From Symbiodinium natans (lineage: Eukaryota; Sar; Dinophyceae; Suessiales; Symbiodiniaceae), in NCBI GenBank assembly GCA_905221605.1, contig CAJNDS010000071.1, positions 1 through 45,000 on the forward strand: 45,000 nt of DNA, in the 5' to 3' direction. Below, in pieces: positions 1-9,970 of this stretch. Made by a program: the position numbers and the translations under genes. The first letter of the stretch is position 1; every line of letters begins with the position of its first letter. The notes below the pieces were generated by a model. It did not search any database. It saw only the letters and a program-made list of their open reading frames with translations, and was not told the origin of the DNA.

Positions 1-540
1 CCACCTGAAAGTTACTCATCGCTCGAGAGCGGTCTAGTGGGCTCCATGCGTGGCACTAGGCCTCTCGACCCAACCTGCCAGGTTATTGGGCCTCCATGGT
101 ACCATGATGAGTCGCACAACGACCCGTACAGCTCCCTCGCGGGAAAACTGCGATTGGCAACAAGGCCACACACGGAGATAAGAGAGTAAACTCTCACTGG
201 CTTCCCTGTCCGAAGATCTTATGCATGGTGACGAAATTGTGGCCGATGTCCCAAGTGCAAGCCATCTGGAGCGTTCGGACTTGAAATTATTTGAGGACCG
301 AGGATTCCGGGTTTTGAGGGTACATGATGTCACAAGCAGTATAGTGGATACCAGCTGCAACAACTTGCCCAGGTACTCCACGCGCAGGTACGTTTTCCTG
401 CCCGATGACATAGAGCTTCGTTGGCGCGAGCTATGTCAAAGGACCTCGCGCCCCCTGCATAAAACACATTCACCGTCAGTCTTCTATACGAAATGTCCGG
501 CCAAGCCTTAGAGACTTTCCAAAACCCTTAGCTTAGAATC
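1..540. other. No gene recognised
   Basis: Overlapping short frames are open on both strands here, but none has a motif, a splice context or a composition that favours it. I see no telomere heptamers. This is the left edge of the GC-rich, retroelement-containing part of the window. Confidence 0.5.
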
Positions 541-544
541 AGGG

Positions 545-746
545 TGCACACACACACACACTCACAGACATACACACAGACACACAGACACACATACACA
601 CATACACACATACACACATACACACATACACACGTACACACGTACACACATACACACATACACACATCCACACATACACACATACACACATACACACATA
701 CACACTACACAATACACAACACACAACACACAACACACAACACACG
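545..746. repeat. CA/TG microsatellite with CATACA and CACAA variants
   Basis: About 200 bases of CA dinucleotide broken by T and A interruptions, giving ACACAT and ACACAA units. It opens long His/Thr-rich or Cys/Val-rich frames on both strands, which are artefacts. It lies just upstream of the retrotransposon remnant. Confidence 0.95.
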
Positions 747-799
747 CCCGCGCCCGCGCCCGCATACCCGGCAGGCCGAGTACGCGGCGGAATGGTTTT

Positions 800-1765
800 G
801 CTTACACGGCTTTGCAGCACCGATGTGGGCGTCCTTACTGGATGGTGCCGCGACGCTGCACGGGGCCGATGAGGACGATGGAGGCCCGGTGGCCATGCAG
901 AAAGGCTGGCAGCGATGTGCTGGGGCCGCAGTGGAGAAGTTCGCGCTCGAGATGGGCATCGCGAGCGCTGCGATCCCAATGCGAGCTGCGCCATGACTGT
1001 GTTGCTCACGGGACCGGGACTTCGCAGTACCCAGCGACGAATTCCGGATTCTGCTCTTGCGCCGCCTCCGCATGCCGCTGCCTTTCCCGCCCCAACGATG
1101 CCGCTGCGGCTGCGCCATGACTGTGTTGCTCACGGGACCGGGACTTCGCAGTACCCAGCGACGAATTCCGGATTCTGCTCTTGCGCCGCCTCCGCATGCC
1201 GCTGCCTTTCCCGCCCCAACGATGCCGCTGCGGGGGGGGTGTTGGACGCGTACGGGGATCACAAGTCGGCATGTGCCTGCAGGTGGGGGGGCGCTCGCGC
1301 AACGAGCTGGGCCCTGGGGCGAGCTGCGGCCCGCATTTGCCGCGAGGCCGGGGCACGCGTCGGGACCAGCACAGCGTTGCGTGACTTGAACTTGGACCTC
1401 CCGGCCAACGAGGCACGGCGCATCGACGTTGTCACCAACGGCACACGAATTTGGCGAGGGTTGAAGGTTGCGGTCGACACTACGATCGGCCTTGTCCAGC
1501 GCAACGGGCAAGCGCGCCCGGGCGTGACGCTGTGCCAGGATATTGGTGCTCCAACAAGTGGCAGCGCGCAAGCGACGCAGGTACCCCGAACTCCGCCCCG
1601 ATAGCCGCGGCCGCTGCCGCCTCGTGGTTTCTGGACTGGAAGCCGGCGGCCGCTGCGGAACGGAGGCGCTCGGCTTCATACAGGCGTTTGGCGCCGGCAC
1701 GCGGCGCGATGCGCGCGGCGTAGAGCTCCGGGGCGAGAGTTCGCCGATGGATGGGTCTGGCCAGA
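800..1765 (+). pseudogene. Decayed non-LTR retrotransposon, C-terminal restriction-like endonuclease region
   Basis: The frame reads a basic-hydrophobic stretch (RRLRMPLPFPPQRC), then a Cys-Cys-His-Cys cluster (CRCGG...GDHKSAC), then ICREAGARV, ARRIDVV, VAVDTTI, RKRRRYPEL and LVVSGLEAGGRCG. The CCHC knuckle followed by an acidic D...VDTT core is the layout of the R2-type restriction-like endonuclease at the C-terminus of early-branching LINEs. The ICREAGARV, RRIDVV and KRRRYPEL words match what I remember of dinoflagellate LINE-like proteins. The copy is dead: a 124-bp tandem duplication interrupts the knuckle, and a frameshift near 1555 separates the VDTTI frame from the RKRRRYPEL frame. No reverse transcriptase core is visible upstream, so it is also 5'-truncated. 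Family assignment comes from remembered motifs, not a search. Confidence 0.75.
987..1234. repeat. 124-bp tandem duplication inside the retrotransposon remnant
   Basis: The segment beginning TGCGCCATGACTGTG at 987 recurs almost unchanged from 1111. It covers the conserved RRLRMPLPFPPQRC stretch twice. Since 124 is not a multiple of 3, the duplication shifts the frame, and this is one reason to call the copy non-functional. Confidence 0.9.
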
Positions 1766-1887
1766 GCCACAACGATTCCGAAGCGTGCAGGTGCCGTCCA
1801 TGCAGGTGTGCTGCTTGGCAGTGCTGTTCATGACGTGGGCGCCTGTCGTGTCAGTCAGGCATGTCAGGCTCGGGCGTTTTGAGGTTT

Positions 1888-2148
1888 CAGCTCCCCAAAT
1901 GCTCGCTGAGGCGGAGCCAACAAGCTTCTTGCTTGTCGGCAACCCTGGCACAGGAAAGACTACCGTCCTCAATAGCCTCAATGGCTTGATCGGCGAGTTG
2001 ACATTCAAATCGGGCATCTCGTATGGGGGCGTCGCTGGCGGCGCTGAGAGCCCGCGCAGCCACGTTGCTGGAGCTGATGGTACGCTCCGTCGACGCCATC
2101 GACGGCGCCGAAATGCCGGTTGGCGACCTGCTGGCGGAGCTGCCGTAA
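1888..2148 (+). CDS. P-loop NTPase fragment (Walker A), probably one or two exons
   Basis: The first frame reads FLLVGNPGTGKTTVLNS, with a canonical Walker A motif GNPGTGKT at about 1938-1961, followed by LTFKSGISYGG. At a run of five Gs (2025-2029) the coding signal jumps to another frame, MGASLAALRARAATLLE onward, ending ...GDLLAELP. That second frame runs to TAA at 2146, but CC|GTAAGG there is also a good splice donor. Either a one-base indel sits in the G run or two exons meet here without a visible intron. Walker A shows nucleotide binding only; the specific family (GTPase or ATPase) is unresolved because Walker B and later motifs are missing. Confidence 0.55.
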
Positions 2149-2159
2149 GGGGGACCAGA

Positions 2160-2745
2160 CGGCAGTCGCGCATGCGCAATGTAGGCGTGAGGAAAAAGAA
2201 CAACTTTGAAAATCCCACATCTTCCTGCCCACGTGAAGCAGCGCGCGCCGTGCGCGTAGATTCCATCACAATTCGGACCACCTTGCCGATAATTTTGTGC
2301 CATGATCCTGACAACACGCAGGTGTACTCATTGAATTGTCGAGAGGTTCTACATGAGCACACAATTTTCTGCCAGCAGCATTTTGCATGTGTGCGCGGTC
2401 GCTTTCGGAGCCTTTGTAACGGTAGTTGTTGACTTACATACCATGGTGGACCGAAACGATGCTTCACTTCCTCGAGCTCTGCCGTGCATTTTGTGTTATC
2501 CCGTTTCTGTGGAAACATGGGATTGCAATCCCTCGATGTCTCTAAAGGGCCGCGAAAACACAATGCCCAGGATGGCTACAGGCCAACATGTTGCTTCGCA
2601 AACAAATTGGAGAAAGAATGGTGTTGAATAAAATTCACTGCTATGGGCTGCAGCGGCTCAGCGAGCCGGCAGGCAGCTGGGCAGCAAGCGGATGCTGTCC
2701 CACGCCGGGCCCTGTGGAGCGCGGGCGTTGACAGTTCACCCCACA
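2160..2745. other. No supported gene
   Basis: Short frames are open on both strands, none with a recognisable domain or a convincing exon boundary. There are no telomere heptamers and no inverted repeats that I can see. Confidence 0.4.
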
Positions 2746-2749
2746 GCAC

Positions 2750-2900
2750 CGGAATACCGCCTCCAGAGCTCGCACTTGAAGGTGCTACGTTTGCGGCGAC
2801 TGCGCCTGCCTCTCCCGCTTGCGCCACGACGGTGCCGGTGTGGCGGCACCCTCGACGTCCTCGGACCACGGAGAAAATTGCAGCAAGGAGCCTGAGCAGA
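2750..2900 (+). pseudogene. Retrotransposon fragment (second copy of the knuckle region)
   Basis: The frame reads LRRLRLPLPLAPRRC followed by CRCGGTLDVLG. This matches the basic-hydrophobic stretch and first zinc-knuckle cysteines of the remnant at 1050-1250. The similarity stops after about 120 bases and the rest of the endonuclease region is absent, so this is an isolated scrap in the same orientation. Confidence 0.65.
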
Positions 2901-2949
2901 CCCGACTGCTCAGCAGCTGCCAAACGTCGCAGTTTGTAGTCCGGTGCTG

Positions 2950-4350
2950 CTTGAAAAAATTGCCCACACTCTTGTGATCGGACTCGCAAGAGAACTCGCC
3001 TGCACCAGGCCATTCCCAGTCATGTCATGGGCCCATAGCAACTTTTACACTTGGCTTGCTGGCTTGCAGGGATCAATTAGACTGAAGGCCGAGCCTTCGT
3101 GCACTGGGTTCTGCACCCATTGTAGCGGCTTTGCGAATTCAACCTGGTCCGCCCCAGAGACAACAACCATCGGCACGTCAGTGCCCGACCTGCGCTGGCA
3201 AGGCTAGAAGCCATTGCAGGTTGGAGTGTCTGGTAGCTAAAGCGTTTCTTCTTGAATGACGCAGGAAACGCTATCATCATGCATGATGGTGTTCGGCACC
3301 ATGCCCAGGCACCCATCAGCCAGGAGCCGGCACGACATTTCTGCACGGCACCACCTCAGATATGTGGCAGTTGATCACATAGCTTTCGCCAAAATTAAAC
3401 TTCTTGTCCCGGAACTTTAGCGCGCCTAATCACGCCCACTCCTGAACCCTAAAATCCAGATGTTACGACACCTCGAATTAAGGAAAAACAAAAAAAAAAA
3501 AAAACGGACGGCTGAGGCTTGAAGGAGGTGAGCTGAGGATTAACTTCATGGTTCACAGGACTATCGAGGGCTGGGTGCAGGGTTGAACAGAGATTGAGCC
3601 CAGGGCCTAGGGTTGAGATGTCCACGCGCGGAAAGCTGTAATCACATCTACGGCGCCTGCTGTACGTACCACAGGTACGCACACGCTCACTTTTTGAGCA
3701 GATGCCACGTGGGCTGGGCCCTTTATGGGATACGCTGGACTTTCGCGGAGATCGCGCCCGTCTTTCGCAACTTTTTGGCCTTCAAAAAAAAAATTCCCAA
3801 ACAGAAGCGGATCTCCTAAACCCTACAACCCCTGTCTACTAATTGAGCCCTAAACCCTCGCTGCGTGCAGCGTAGTCCAATTTGCAAGCCTCGTGCCACC
3901 AAAGACCCCGTTGTTAATCCGACGCTCGGCATATTGCGCAGCATTGTGCTTGTGGCCAATTTTTGCCATGATGCATAGGCGTGTGAGATGTGACATGATC
4001 CATGATCCATCATCCCCAGAGGGGGCGCATATGGACCAGTGCTTTTGTTTGCTGCATGAGGTCTTGGCCGACGTCCGCTGGGACCCCCCGCCCAGGCCAG
4101 CCGCCTGCCCCCCGGCCCGCACTAGGCGCGGACCCCCCGAACGCGACTTGCAAAAGGGTGTGCGGACAAAACTTCATTTTACTTTGCATCATTGCATTGA
4201 TACTATTGATGTGTTGCTCTATTCGCACTTGCCGGGCGATATCATGATCATGAATGCGGACTGTGTCGCGCGATCATGCGCGTCCGCTCCCAGACGCTCC
4301 GGATGGAGGCGCCGCGACCCGGCCCAGGACGACGCGGGTTCTTCTCGTGC
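2950..4350. other. No supported gene; poly-A patches and isolated CCCTAAA copies
   Basis: This stretch contains A-rich runs (3485-3504, 3784-3794) and a few isolated CCCTAAA copies (about 3446, 3817 and 3850). Several overlapping frames are open because of high GC, but none shows motifs or exon-like boundaries. The poly-A patches could be retrotransposon tails; this is a guess. Confidence 0.35.
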
Positions 4351-4353
4351 GCT

Positions 4354-5027
4354 TTACGCACCAGGGCTGCTGTTTACAGTCCGCGAAGCGGCGAGCGGCT
4401 CGGCCCGCTGCATCGAGCACGCGGTCCAGCCCTGGAGTCGATTATAGCTCGCGTGCAGTGGCGCCGGCCAGGCGGAGCCGAGGCCAGTGCTCGTAACGGC
4501 CTGTTGTACCCGTGCACGGCTAGCAGCCAGCATGGCCCACCAACGTCTGGCCCACGCCGACGCTGCGGCGCCTCTGACTGCTAGCGGACGAGATCCCGAC
4601 GCAGCTGGCGCGCACCAGTGCTCCAACGTCCGCCGATTTCGCTCCCTAGCACCATGAGCCATTGCGGGCCGCCGGCATTCAGCTCCGGGCTAGGCGGCTC
4701 GCTTACGGCGCTCGGCTACCCACAAGGCAGCTCCGCCTGGCATGACAGCGGCGACACGCATGTTGCATCGCAGCAAAGGGCAAACAAAAAGCAAACAAGG
4801 GTTCCACCGAGGGGCGTCGCTCGGTAGATGACGAGGTCTAGGCGGCGCTGGTCGGGAGCATCCGTGGTGTGCGCGAGAGCTATTGTGGGGGGACCACCTG
4901 CCCGTTTGGTGCATGCCAGACCGTGGTCGCCAAATCCGTCCATGGCTCCTCCGCATCTGGGTGGGCCACGACGGTTGGCACACAGGGGCAGTGGGAGGCG
5001 CAGGTGGCGGCGCAGAGCCAAGAGCAT
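4354..5027 (-). pseudogene. Retrotransposon C-terminal endonuclease region, minus strand
   Basis: Read on the minus strand from 5027: ALRRHLRLPLPLCANR, then CGGAMDGFGDHGLAC (completing a C..C..H..C knuckle), AHTTDAPDQRRLDLVIY, RATPLGGTL and CCDATCVSPLS. After a break, 4662-4354 gives SAWARRWWAMLAASRA and QAVTSTGLGSAW, the Trp-rich tail I associate with these elements. Order and spacing match the endonuclease region at 800-1765, but the sequence is clearly from a different subfamily. The frame is lost between about 4716 and 4662, and no reverse transcriptase domain is present. Confidence 0.75.
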
Positions 5028-5055
5028 GGTTTGGGGCAGAAGCGTGCAGGCCGGC

Positions 5056-5480
5056 TCACTGGGTATGGCAATTACCAGCCTGTGACCGGAGGAGCGTGCA
5101 AGCGGGCGGCGACAGGCGATGTGGACGGGTGCCCGCTCGGACTACAGAGCAAACGAGTCTAAACGCGTGTTGGCTTCCGCGAAGGCCGGGCAGTGCTCTC
5201 GGAGAACGGGCAGCGCATCGGCCCAGTACGCGATTGGTGCAGTGCGTGTGGGAGAAGTAAGGCCAAGACCTCCGAGGGCGGCCGGTTCTGGCGCCTTCAT
5301 GCGCCTTCAACGTTTGCTGGGCGACCCCGCCGAGGCAGAGTTGCAAGCCTCGCTCCCTAGCGAGTTTTTGCGGGCCGCCGGTTGCGTCGCAAAGGGCTCC
5401 ACCGAGAGGCGTCGCTCCGCAGATGACGAGGTCCAGGCGGCGCCGGTCATCCTTGTCGTATTTTGGGGAGAGGTTGCTAC
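5056..5480 (-). pseudogene. Second minus-strand retrotransposon fragment
   Basis: On the minus strand, DDRRRLDLVICGATPLG and GALCDAT (about 5440-5370) repeat the endonuclease core of the neighbouring copy. Further on, YWADALPVLREHCPAF (about 5235-5165) appears in another frame. The parts are deleted and out of phase with one another, so this is a scrambled remnant lying head-to-tail with the 4354-5027 copy. Confidence 0.6.
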
Positions 5481-5499
5481 AGTAGCACCGTGTCGAGCC

Positions 5500-6185
5500 A
5501 TAGTGTCCTCGGCAAGCCATATCAGGACCTGCAGTATTCGTATCTTATGTCCATTCAACCCTGATCTGATCCACTTGACTTGTTTGTGATTGGGATTGGC
5601 CTGGCGGGTGGAGGATGTTTTTTCAAGGCACGTTGCATCGCATCGAGCAGCATACTGTTGTTTGACCTTCGCCGCCGTACCAGCTCGCAGAGATTCGTCC
5701 AGCCAATTTGAAGATTACATTCATGTATGCGCTTGACCCAACTGAGACCTTCGCCAGGGAAAGCCAAACAAGTCACAAAGACGTTGCGTGAACCGCCCAA
5801 CACCACCACAAACCCACACCCACGAATTCTAGAGATATAGGCACATAATTAGGCGAAAACCTGCTGAACCAGGAGCCCGTTTCACAACGCCTTCCTACAT
5901 GGAATGGCCCAGAACAGCTCGGCATCCACCCCGTTGGAGCTCCCGTCCTGTCACTATGAAGTCCTGGGGCTCCCGGACAGCTTTCGTGTTGCAATGTTTT
6001 GCATGTGTGTTTTCGTTTTGTTGTGCATGTGCTGTTTTTTTTTGACCCGGCGTGTCTTTTTCTGACCCACCCTGGTGGTCCGAGACTTCATGGTCTGGGT
6101 TTTGGAGTACTATGCTGTAGTGTGTTTTTTGCAGTTCTGGGTTCCTTGTATTTTTAACTACTTATACCTAAAACGTATATGTTTT
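5500..6185. other. No recognised gene; T-rich stretch before an exon
   Basis: No frame stands out. From 6000 the plus strand becomes T-rich and ends in a polypyrimidine run followed by CCAG at 6187-6190. That looks like the 3' end of an intron serving the next exon. Confidence 0.4.
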
Positions 6186-6190
6186 TCCAG

Positions 6191-6356
6191 GGTCTGCTCC
6201 AAAGTAGGGTGGTGGCAGGACAAAGAAAAATCATCGGAGGATGACATCAAGAAGGCTCGATTGTTTGCACGTGGTCACTTGATGCCCAGATTGACTCCCC
6301 ATCACGGCATCCGCCACGCAGGCCTTCCGAGCAAAAAGCAGGCAATGGCATCCTGA
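6191..6356 (+). CDS. Terminal coding exon, lysine-rich, unknown protein
   Basis: After TTTTTCCAG the frame (one leading base) reads VCSKVGWWQDKEKSSED, then DIKKARLFARGHL, and ends at TGA. Composition is charged and protein-like, and the acceptor is strong. The opposite strand is also open but less convincing. No family recognised. The upstream exon was not located. Confidence 0.5.
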
Positions 6357-6711
6357 CAAGAACCCAGACAACCCGACGCTCGCCGAATTTTGCTGTTCTT
6401 GTACTTTCCATTTACAAGGACTGGAGTCGAAGAGTTTAACCTTTGAAGGGAATCGGCTCGCACCCCTGTAGCACGTAAGCCGACACCTCACATCCCGACC
6501 CCCAAACCCCTTCCCAAACTGCCCCAAACCCAGAAACTGTGAACGTTTTGTCCTTGACTGTGTGACACCAAGGCTGGCGAAACAGCATTTCCAGAGGGTC
6601 AATGAAGCCAACCAGATCTTGAGTGACAGGGCTAAGCGCGCCATCTCCGCATTTGGGGTCGCTTCCCAGATGGGTTGCTGCAGTAGGTCTACGAGTCCCC
6701 ATAATCCCCTC

Positions 6712-7255
6712 CCCCGAATATTAAACCCCCCTTAACCCTAAACCCAAAAAATCAACCAACCCCCCCCCCCCCCAAATATTAAAGACCCCCCCATTATGGT
6801 TATAATTAGCGTATATTTGGGGGCTTTTTAATATTGGGGGGTAGGGGAGATTTAATATTTTAAGGGTGAGGGGATTAATGAATCAACCCGGAGAGGGCCT
6901 CTAATTTCCTATAGGGTCGAAATGGCTCGGTGTGCATGCGGCCTTTAAGGTGTCAACTACGATGCCAAGCTGTTCGTCGACAAAATCTACATGTATTCAG
7001 GCAGGCATCTGCCTTCAAAGTTCCAGGGCCTGGCAAGAGATGCCCCTAAACCCTCTACCCGAAAGCCTTTTAAATTCTAAACCAAAAACCCTAAACCCTA
7101 AACCCACGCTGCTTGCAGCTGTGGTTTGCGCATTTGGGTTAATCGCCTCCCTTTAGCATTAAACCTCCCCCTACCCCTCCCATTATTACAGGTATATTGT
7201 AGTGTATGGGGAGTAATATTTCTAGGGGGGTTTTATGTTTTATATTGAGGGGGAA
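6712..7255. repeat. C/G-rich inverted repeats with TTAATATT cores
   Basis: Two related structures. At 6712-6870, CCCCCGAATATTAAACC and CCAAATATTAAAGACCC face GGGGGCTTTTTAATATTGG downstream. At 7155-7255, TAAACCTCCCCCTACCCC faces GGGGGGTTTTATGTTTTA. Both put a C-rich arm before a G-rich arm around an AT-rich loop. No coding is visible inside. The first CCCTAAA copies of the right-hand domain appear here (6730, 7085-7105). Confidence 0.55.
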
Positions 7256-7459
7256 GGAATGTCAAGCATTTGCTCCCGGCAATTGTTCGTATGTAGGCTG
7301 TGAAGACCTGGCTAGCTGACCTGGCTAGTTCCCTCGAGGCATGCCGCCTTGACTTCTGAAGTTTAAGCCCTTGGAAGGCTGTCCAAGTCACAGCCCATCG
7401 GAAATGCTGGATGAGCGAATTCTAGTCATTTCACGGCTAGACGGACATTCAAAGGACAG

Positions 7460-7467
7460 AGAGCAAG

Positions 7468-7512
<45 letters not shown>

Positions 7513-7542
7513 TACAGAGCGAGAGAGAGCGATAGAGAGAGC

Positions 7543-7578
<36 letters not shown>

Positions 7579-7580
7579 AA
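7460..7580. repeat. GA microsatellite
   Basis: About 120 bases of AGAG with scattered AGCG and GATA interruptions. The Ser/Leu-rich minus-strand frames here are artefacts of the repeat. Confidence 0.95.
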
Positions 7581-7686
7581 GATACCTATATACGAAAAAC
7601 GGCCTTGGTTTACGTAGTTTATGAGCTGCCAACGCTCCAGCAAAAAAAAAAAACTCAAGTTGAGCATGGCTTTTGACTGGGCGCAG

Positions 7687-7972
7687 GTCTGGGCATTCAG
7701 ACAGAGCCGAATGTGGTGACATGGGTCCAGCAAGCGCTGCAGGTGCGCTCTTCTGCTTTTCTCGAGATTTTGGCCCTTCAAAGTTCTCGGTAGCCCAGTG
7801 GTGCCCTTTACCCTTTTTTGGGGTTCAAGGTTCCCTTATAAGGTAACCAACCAAAAAAAGTGTGCCCTTATGATAATATGGTTACTGGGCTACTAGGAGT
7901 TTGTACCTACAGCATAAAGAAGAACCTGACAAATTCAGATCCCCTGAACAGATCTCAAGGATCCTAGTGTAA
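7687..7972 (+). CDS. Two coding exons split by a 107-nt inverted-repeat intron
   Basis: Exon 1 (7687-7789) follows GCGCAG and reads LGIQTEPNVVTWVQQ, then ALQVRSSAFLEILA. It ends with two bases of a codon at CG|GTAGCC. Exon 2 (7897-7972) follows GGGCTACTAG, completes CGG and continues SLYLQHKEEPDKFRSP to a TAA at 7970; GTGTAA at 7967 could instead be another donor. Removing 7790-7896 keeps the frame open and gives protein-like sequence on both sides, which is the evidence that the inverted-repeat element is an intron. The protein family is not recognised. Confidence 0.65.
7790..7896 (+). repeat. Inverted-repeat intron, family A (GTAGCCCAGT...)
   Basis: The 5' end reads GTAGCCCAGTGGTGCCC and the 3' end ACTGGGCTACTAG, so the GT and AG lie in or next to complementary arms. 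Internal GGGGTTCAAGGTTCCCTTA is shared with copies at 19124, 20353 and 36028. It interrupts a reading frame in phase 2, which excision restores. The 107-nt length equals that of the copy at 36028. Confidence 0.8.
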
Positions 7973-7976
7973 CAGA

Positions 7977-8101
7977 GTCTCAGCGGGTTAACGTTTAAAG
8001 GGCCAACCCAAGACCTTTTAAGACTGTGTTCATGTAGCTGTCTCAGAGGGTTAACGTTTAAAGGGCCAACCCAAAGACCTTTAAGACTATGTTTATGTGG
8101 C
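7977..8101. repeat. 63-bp tandem duplication
   Basis: GTCTCAGCGGGTTAACG to GTTCATGTAGCT recurs from 8040 as GTCTCAGAGGGTTAACG to GTTTATGTGGCT. Two copies with few differences, directly after the exon ending at 7972. No coding role seen. Confidence 0.85.
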
Positions 8102-8149
8102 TAACCCAAAGCCCTAGACCCTAAACGCTAGACTCTAAACCCCCACGAC

Positions 8150-8685
8150 CTGGGGCTAAGCTTGACTGACCGATTCGAGAAGAAGCCAACAACAACTCTT
8201 CCAAAAGAACCCTGAACAGGGACATCTTCCTTAAGACATCCCCTTGGTTCTTAGTCGGGAATGAGGAGAAACAAAAAAGGGGGTGGGCCTATATATGCCC
8301 TGTAAGGGATTCTATACAGTACCTCATTCCCTCATTCCCTTTTAAGAACCAGCCAGTCTTCCTTGCAATTGACGGAGAGTTTTTGTTATCGTCCCTGCCA
8401 AGGGTTTTTGAAAGATTTCATCAAAATCCCCTTGGGCAGCCCCCTGAGGTTGCAGGGGCCCAAGTTGATTACGTGAAAGCTCCTTGGATCCAAGAACCTG
8501 TTTGGTTGCTCTCCTTGTCAAAGAGCCTAAGTGTTCAGTTGCGCTAAAGAAGGATATGACATCATTGCCCTGTAAGGGTACTTGAAACAGGAACCCAGCA
8601 CCTGTTGTCACATTTTGCATGGGCTGCGTGAAGCAGGAACAATGCTGAAGATGGCCCAGGAAGCTAGCAGCTAGCCGCGAGATTC
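8150..8685 (-). CDS. Two minus-strand coding exons split by a family B intron
   Basis: The 5' exon (8685-8350) follows CTGCAG and reads ISRLAASFLGHLQHC, then QNVTTGAGFLFQVPLQG, ISFFSATEHLGSL, FDEIFQKPLAG and TLRQLQGRLAG, ending one base into a codon at GGCTG|GTTCTT. The 3' exon (8242-8150) follows AACCAAG, completes GGG and continues DVLRKMSLFRVLLEEL and LASSRIGQSS to CCCCAG|GTCGTG. Phases agree (1 and 2 bases). This matters because it shows the inverted-repeat intron working on the minus strand too. The protein is unidentified; it is mildly hydrophobic, with no clear membrane segment. Confidence 0.7.
8243..8349 (-). repeat. Inverted-repeat intron, family B (GTTCTTAGTAGGG...)
   Basis: The arms are GGTTCTTAGTCGGGAATGAG and the complementary CTCATTCCCTTTTAAGAACC. 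Read on the minus strand it runs GTTCTT to CCAAG, 107 nt, and its removal joins two open frames in phase. Related copies lie at 23403, 26916 and 32407. Confidence 0.8.
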
Positions 8686-8802
8686 CTGCAGAGCATCTCT
8701 GGAGATGCCGGAGCCCCACAAGCCATCCCCCAACCAATTCCAACCAGGGGCACGCGGCTCACCGCCCTAAACCCCATGCAGGCCCTAACCCATCTTCAAC
8801 AG

Positions 8803-8974
8803 GTGTTTCGCAGACTGTGAAGTAGCAACGACTACTGAGGCGACGAGGCAGACCCTCCACACCCGCATCTTGCCAACGTTGCCGATTCTAAGGCAGCAGT
8901 ACAGCGTACCTGCGGCTGCATCGGTGCAAGATCTTAAGTCGGTCATGTTCCTGATTCATGGGTTCCCCTACTAG
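8803..8974 (+). CDS. Coding exon ending in an in-frame stop, unknown protein
   Basis: Follows CTTCAACAG with one leading base and reads CFADCEVATTTEATRQT, LHTRILPTLPILRQQ, YSVPAAASVQDLKS and VMFLIHGFPY before TAG at 8972. The last words resemble the HGFP oxyanion loop of alpha/beta hydrolases, but nothing else of that fold is present and chance similarity is possible. TAG|GTTCCT would also serve as a donor if the stop is not used. Confidence 0.5.
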
Positions 8975-8999
8975 GTTCCTCCCATACTTAATGCTATTT

Positions 9000-9345
9000 A
9001 GGGATAAGTAAGCTTAATTAAGGTCCAAGGTTATTTAGGGTTTAGGGTTTAGGGGCGAACCTGGGGGGGGGGGGGGGGAGTTTTGAGGGGGGTAGTCATG
9101 ATGTATCCCTTGAGGCAGAATGTCCAGCATCTAGGGTATGGCGTAATGGCATCTCTTTGTCCAGGTCCTGAAGTTTTTGCCCTTGAGTTGTGCAAGGTAT
9201 ATTTGGGGCACAGAAGGGGTGCATTTTGAGGGCCCATATTAGAGTTTTAGAAATGAGGGGCCCATTATTCAGGTTATTGTACGGGAATCCTGTTGATATT
9301 TGGGGTCCCCCTATTTTCGTAACCCCCCCCCAATTGCCCCCCATA

Positions 9346-9380
<35 letters not shown>

Positions 9381-9970
9381 TTGGTGGTCTCTTGAAGTAG
9401 GGTTTCTGTTTTGTAGGGGGGTCTTATTAGGGTATCTAGGGGCTCTAGGTAGAAGGGTAACAGATACAGAGACCCACCGGCCTTTATAACCCATACCCTT
9501 GTTTGGTGTCAGGGCACCCTAAGGTTGGTGACTTGGGTTCCCAAAAATGCCGCACACTCCTCGGGTAAACCCTAATGTTCGGGATATATTTTCAAACCCC
9601 CCAGATTTTGTTCTGGTCTGCCGGGGGCTTTGAGGGTGGTCAAAAGAGAGGGGGTGGTAATTAAGTACGTCTGGGGGTCTGGGGGGAGAAGGGGGGGCTG
9701 TTTGCCTTGGCTTGTTTTGAAGGGTTCTGCTTGCTCTCTGCAGCTCTTTTTGCTCTGCGACCCTGCTGCCTGCTCGAAAGCAATCTGCAGTGACATTTTA
9801 GACTTCTGCCCAGCCAAATTTTAGAACCTGCACCCCATTATTATTTTGACCGGACCCCCCTATATAGCTTTGTTTAGACAGATCGGTCCCGAAAACCTCC
9901 TGTAATGGAGAGTAGTCTTGGACCGTGATCCCCGGGCCCGCCGAATTTTAAATATTCCCATCCCATTTTC
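9000..9970. other. Non-coding: G run, AT run and short repeats
   Basis: Contains TTTAGGG copies (9036-9055), a G homopolymer (9063-9079) and a TA dinucleotide run (9349-9377). Frames open across 9096-9494 and 9572-9824 have no recognisable motif and run through the repeats. A weak CCTGTAATGG-type repeat may exist near 9900. I support no gene here. Confidence 0.4.

Noticed and set aside
705-1772. Large minus-strand frame opposite the retrotransposon remnant
   Set aside because: The conserved endonuclease words are on the plus strand. The minus frame is open because of high GC and has no motif.
1676-2563. Large minus-strand frame over the P-loop fragment
   Set aside because: The Walker A motif is on the plus strand, and the minus frame spans compositionally different segments without any motif.
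7426-7781. Minus-strand Ser/Leu-rich frames
   Set aside because: They read through the GA microsatellite. The plus strand of 7687-7789 carries the better exon.
8960-8974. Alpha/beta hydrolase from the HGFP word
   Set aside because: Only four residues match and nothing else of the fold is nearby, so I did not name the product.
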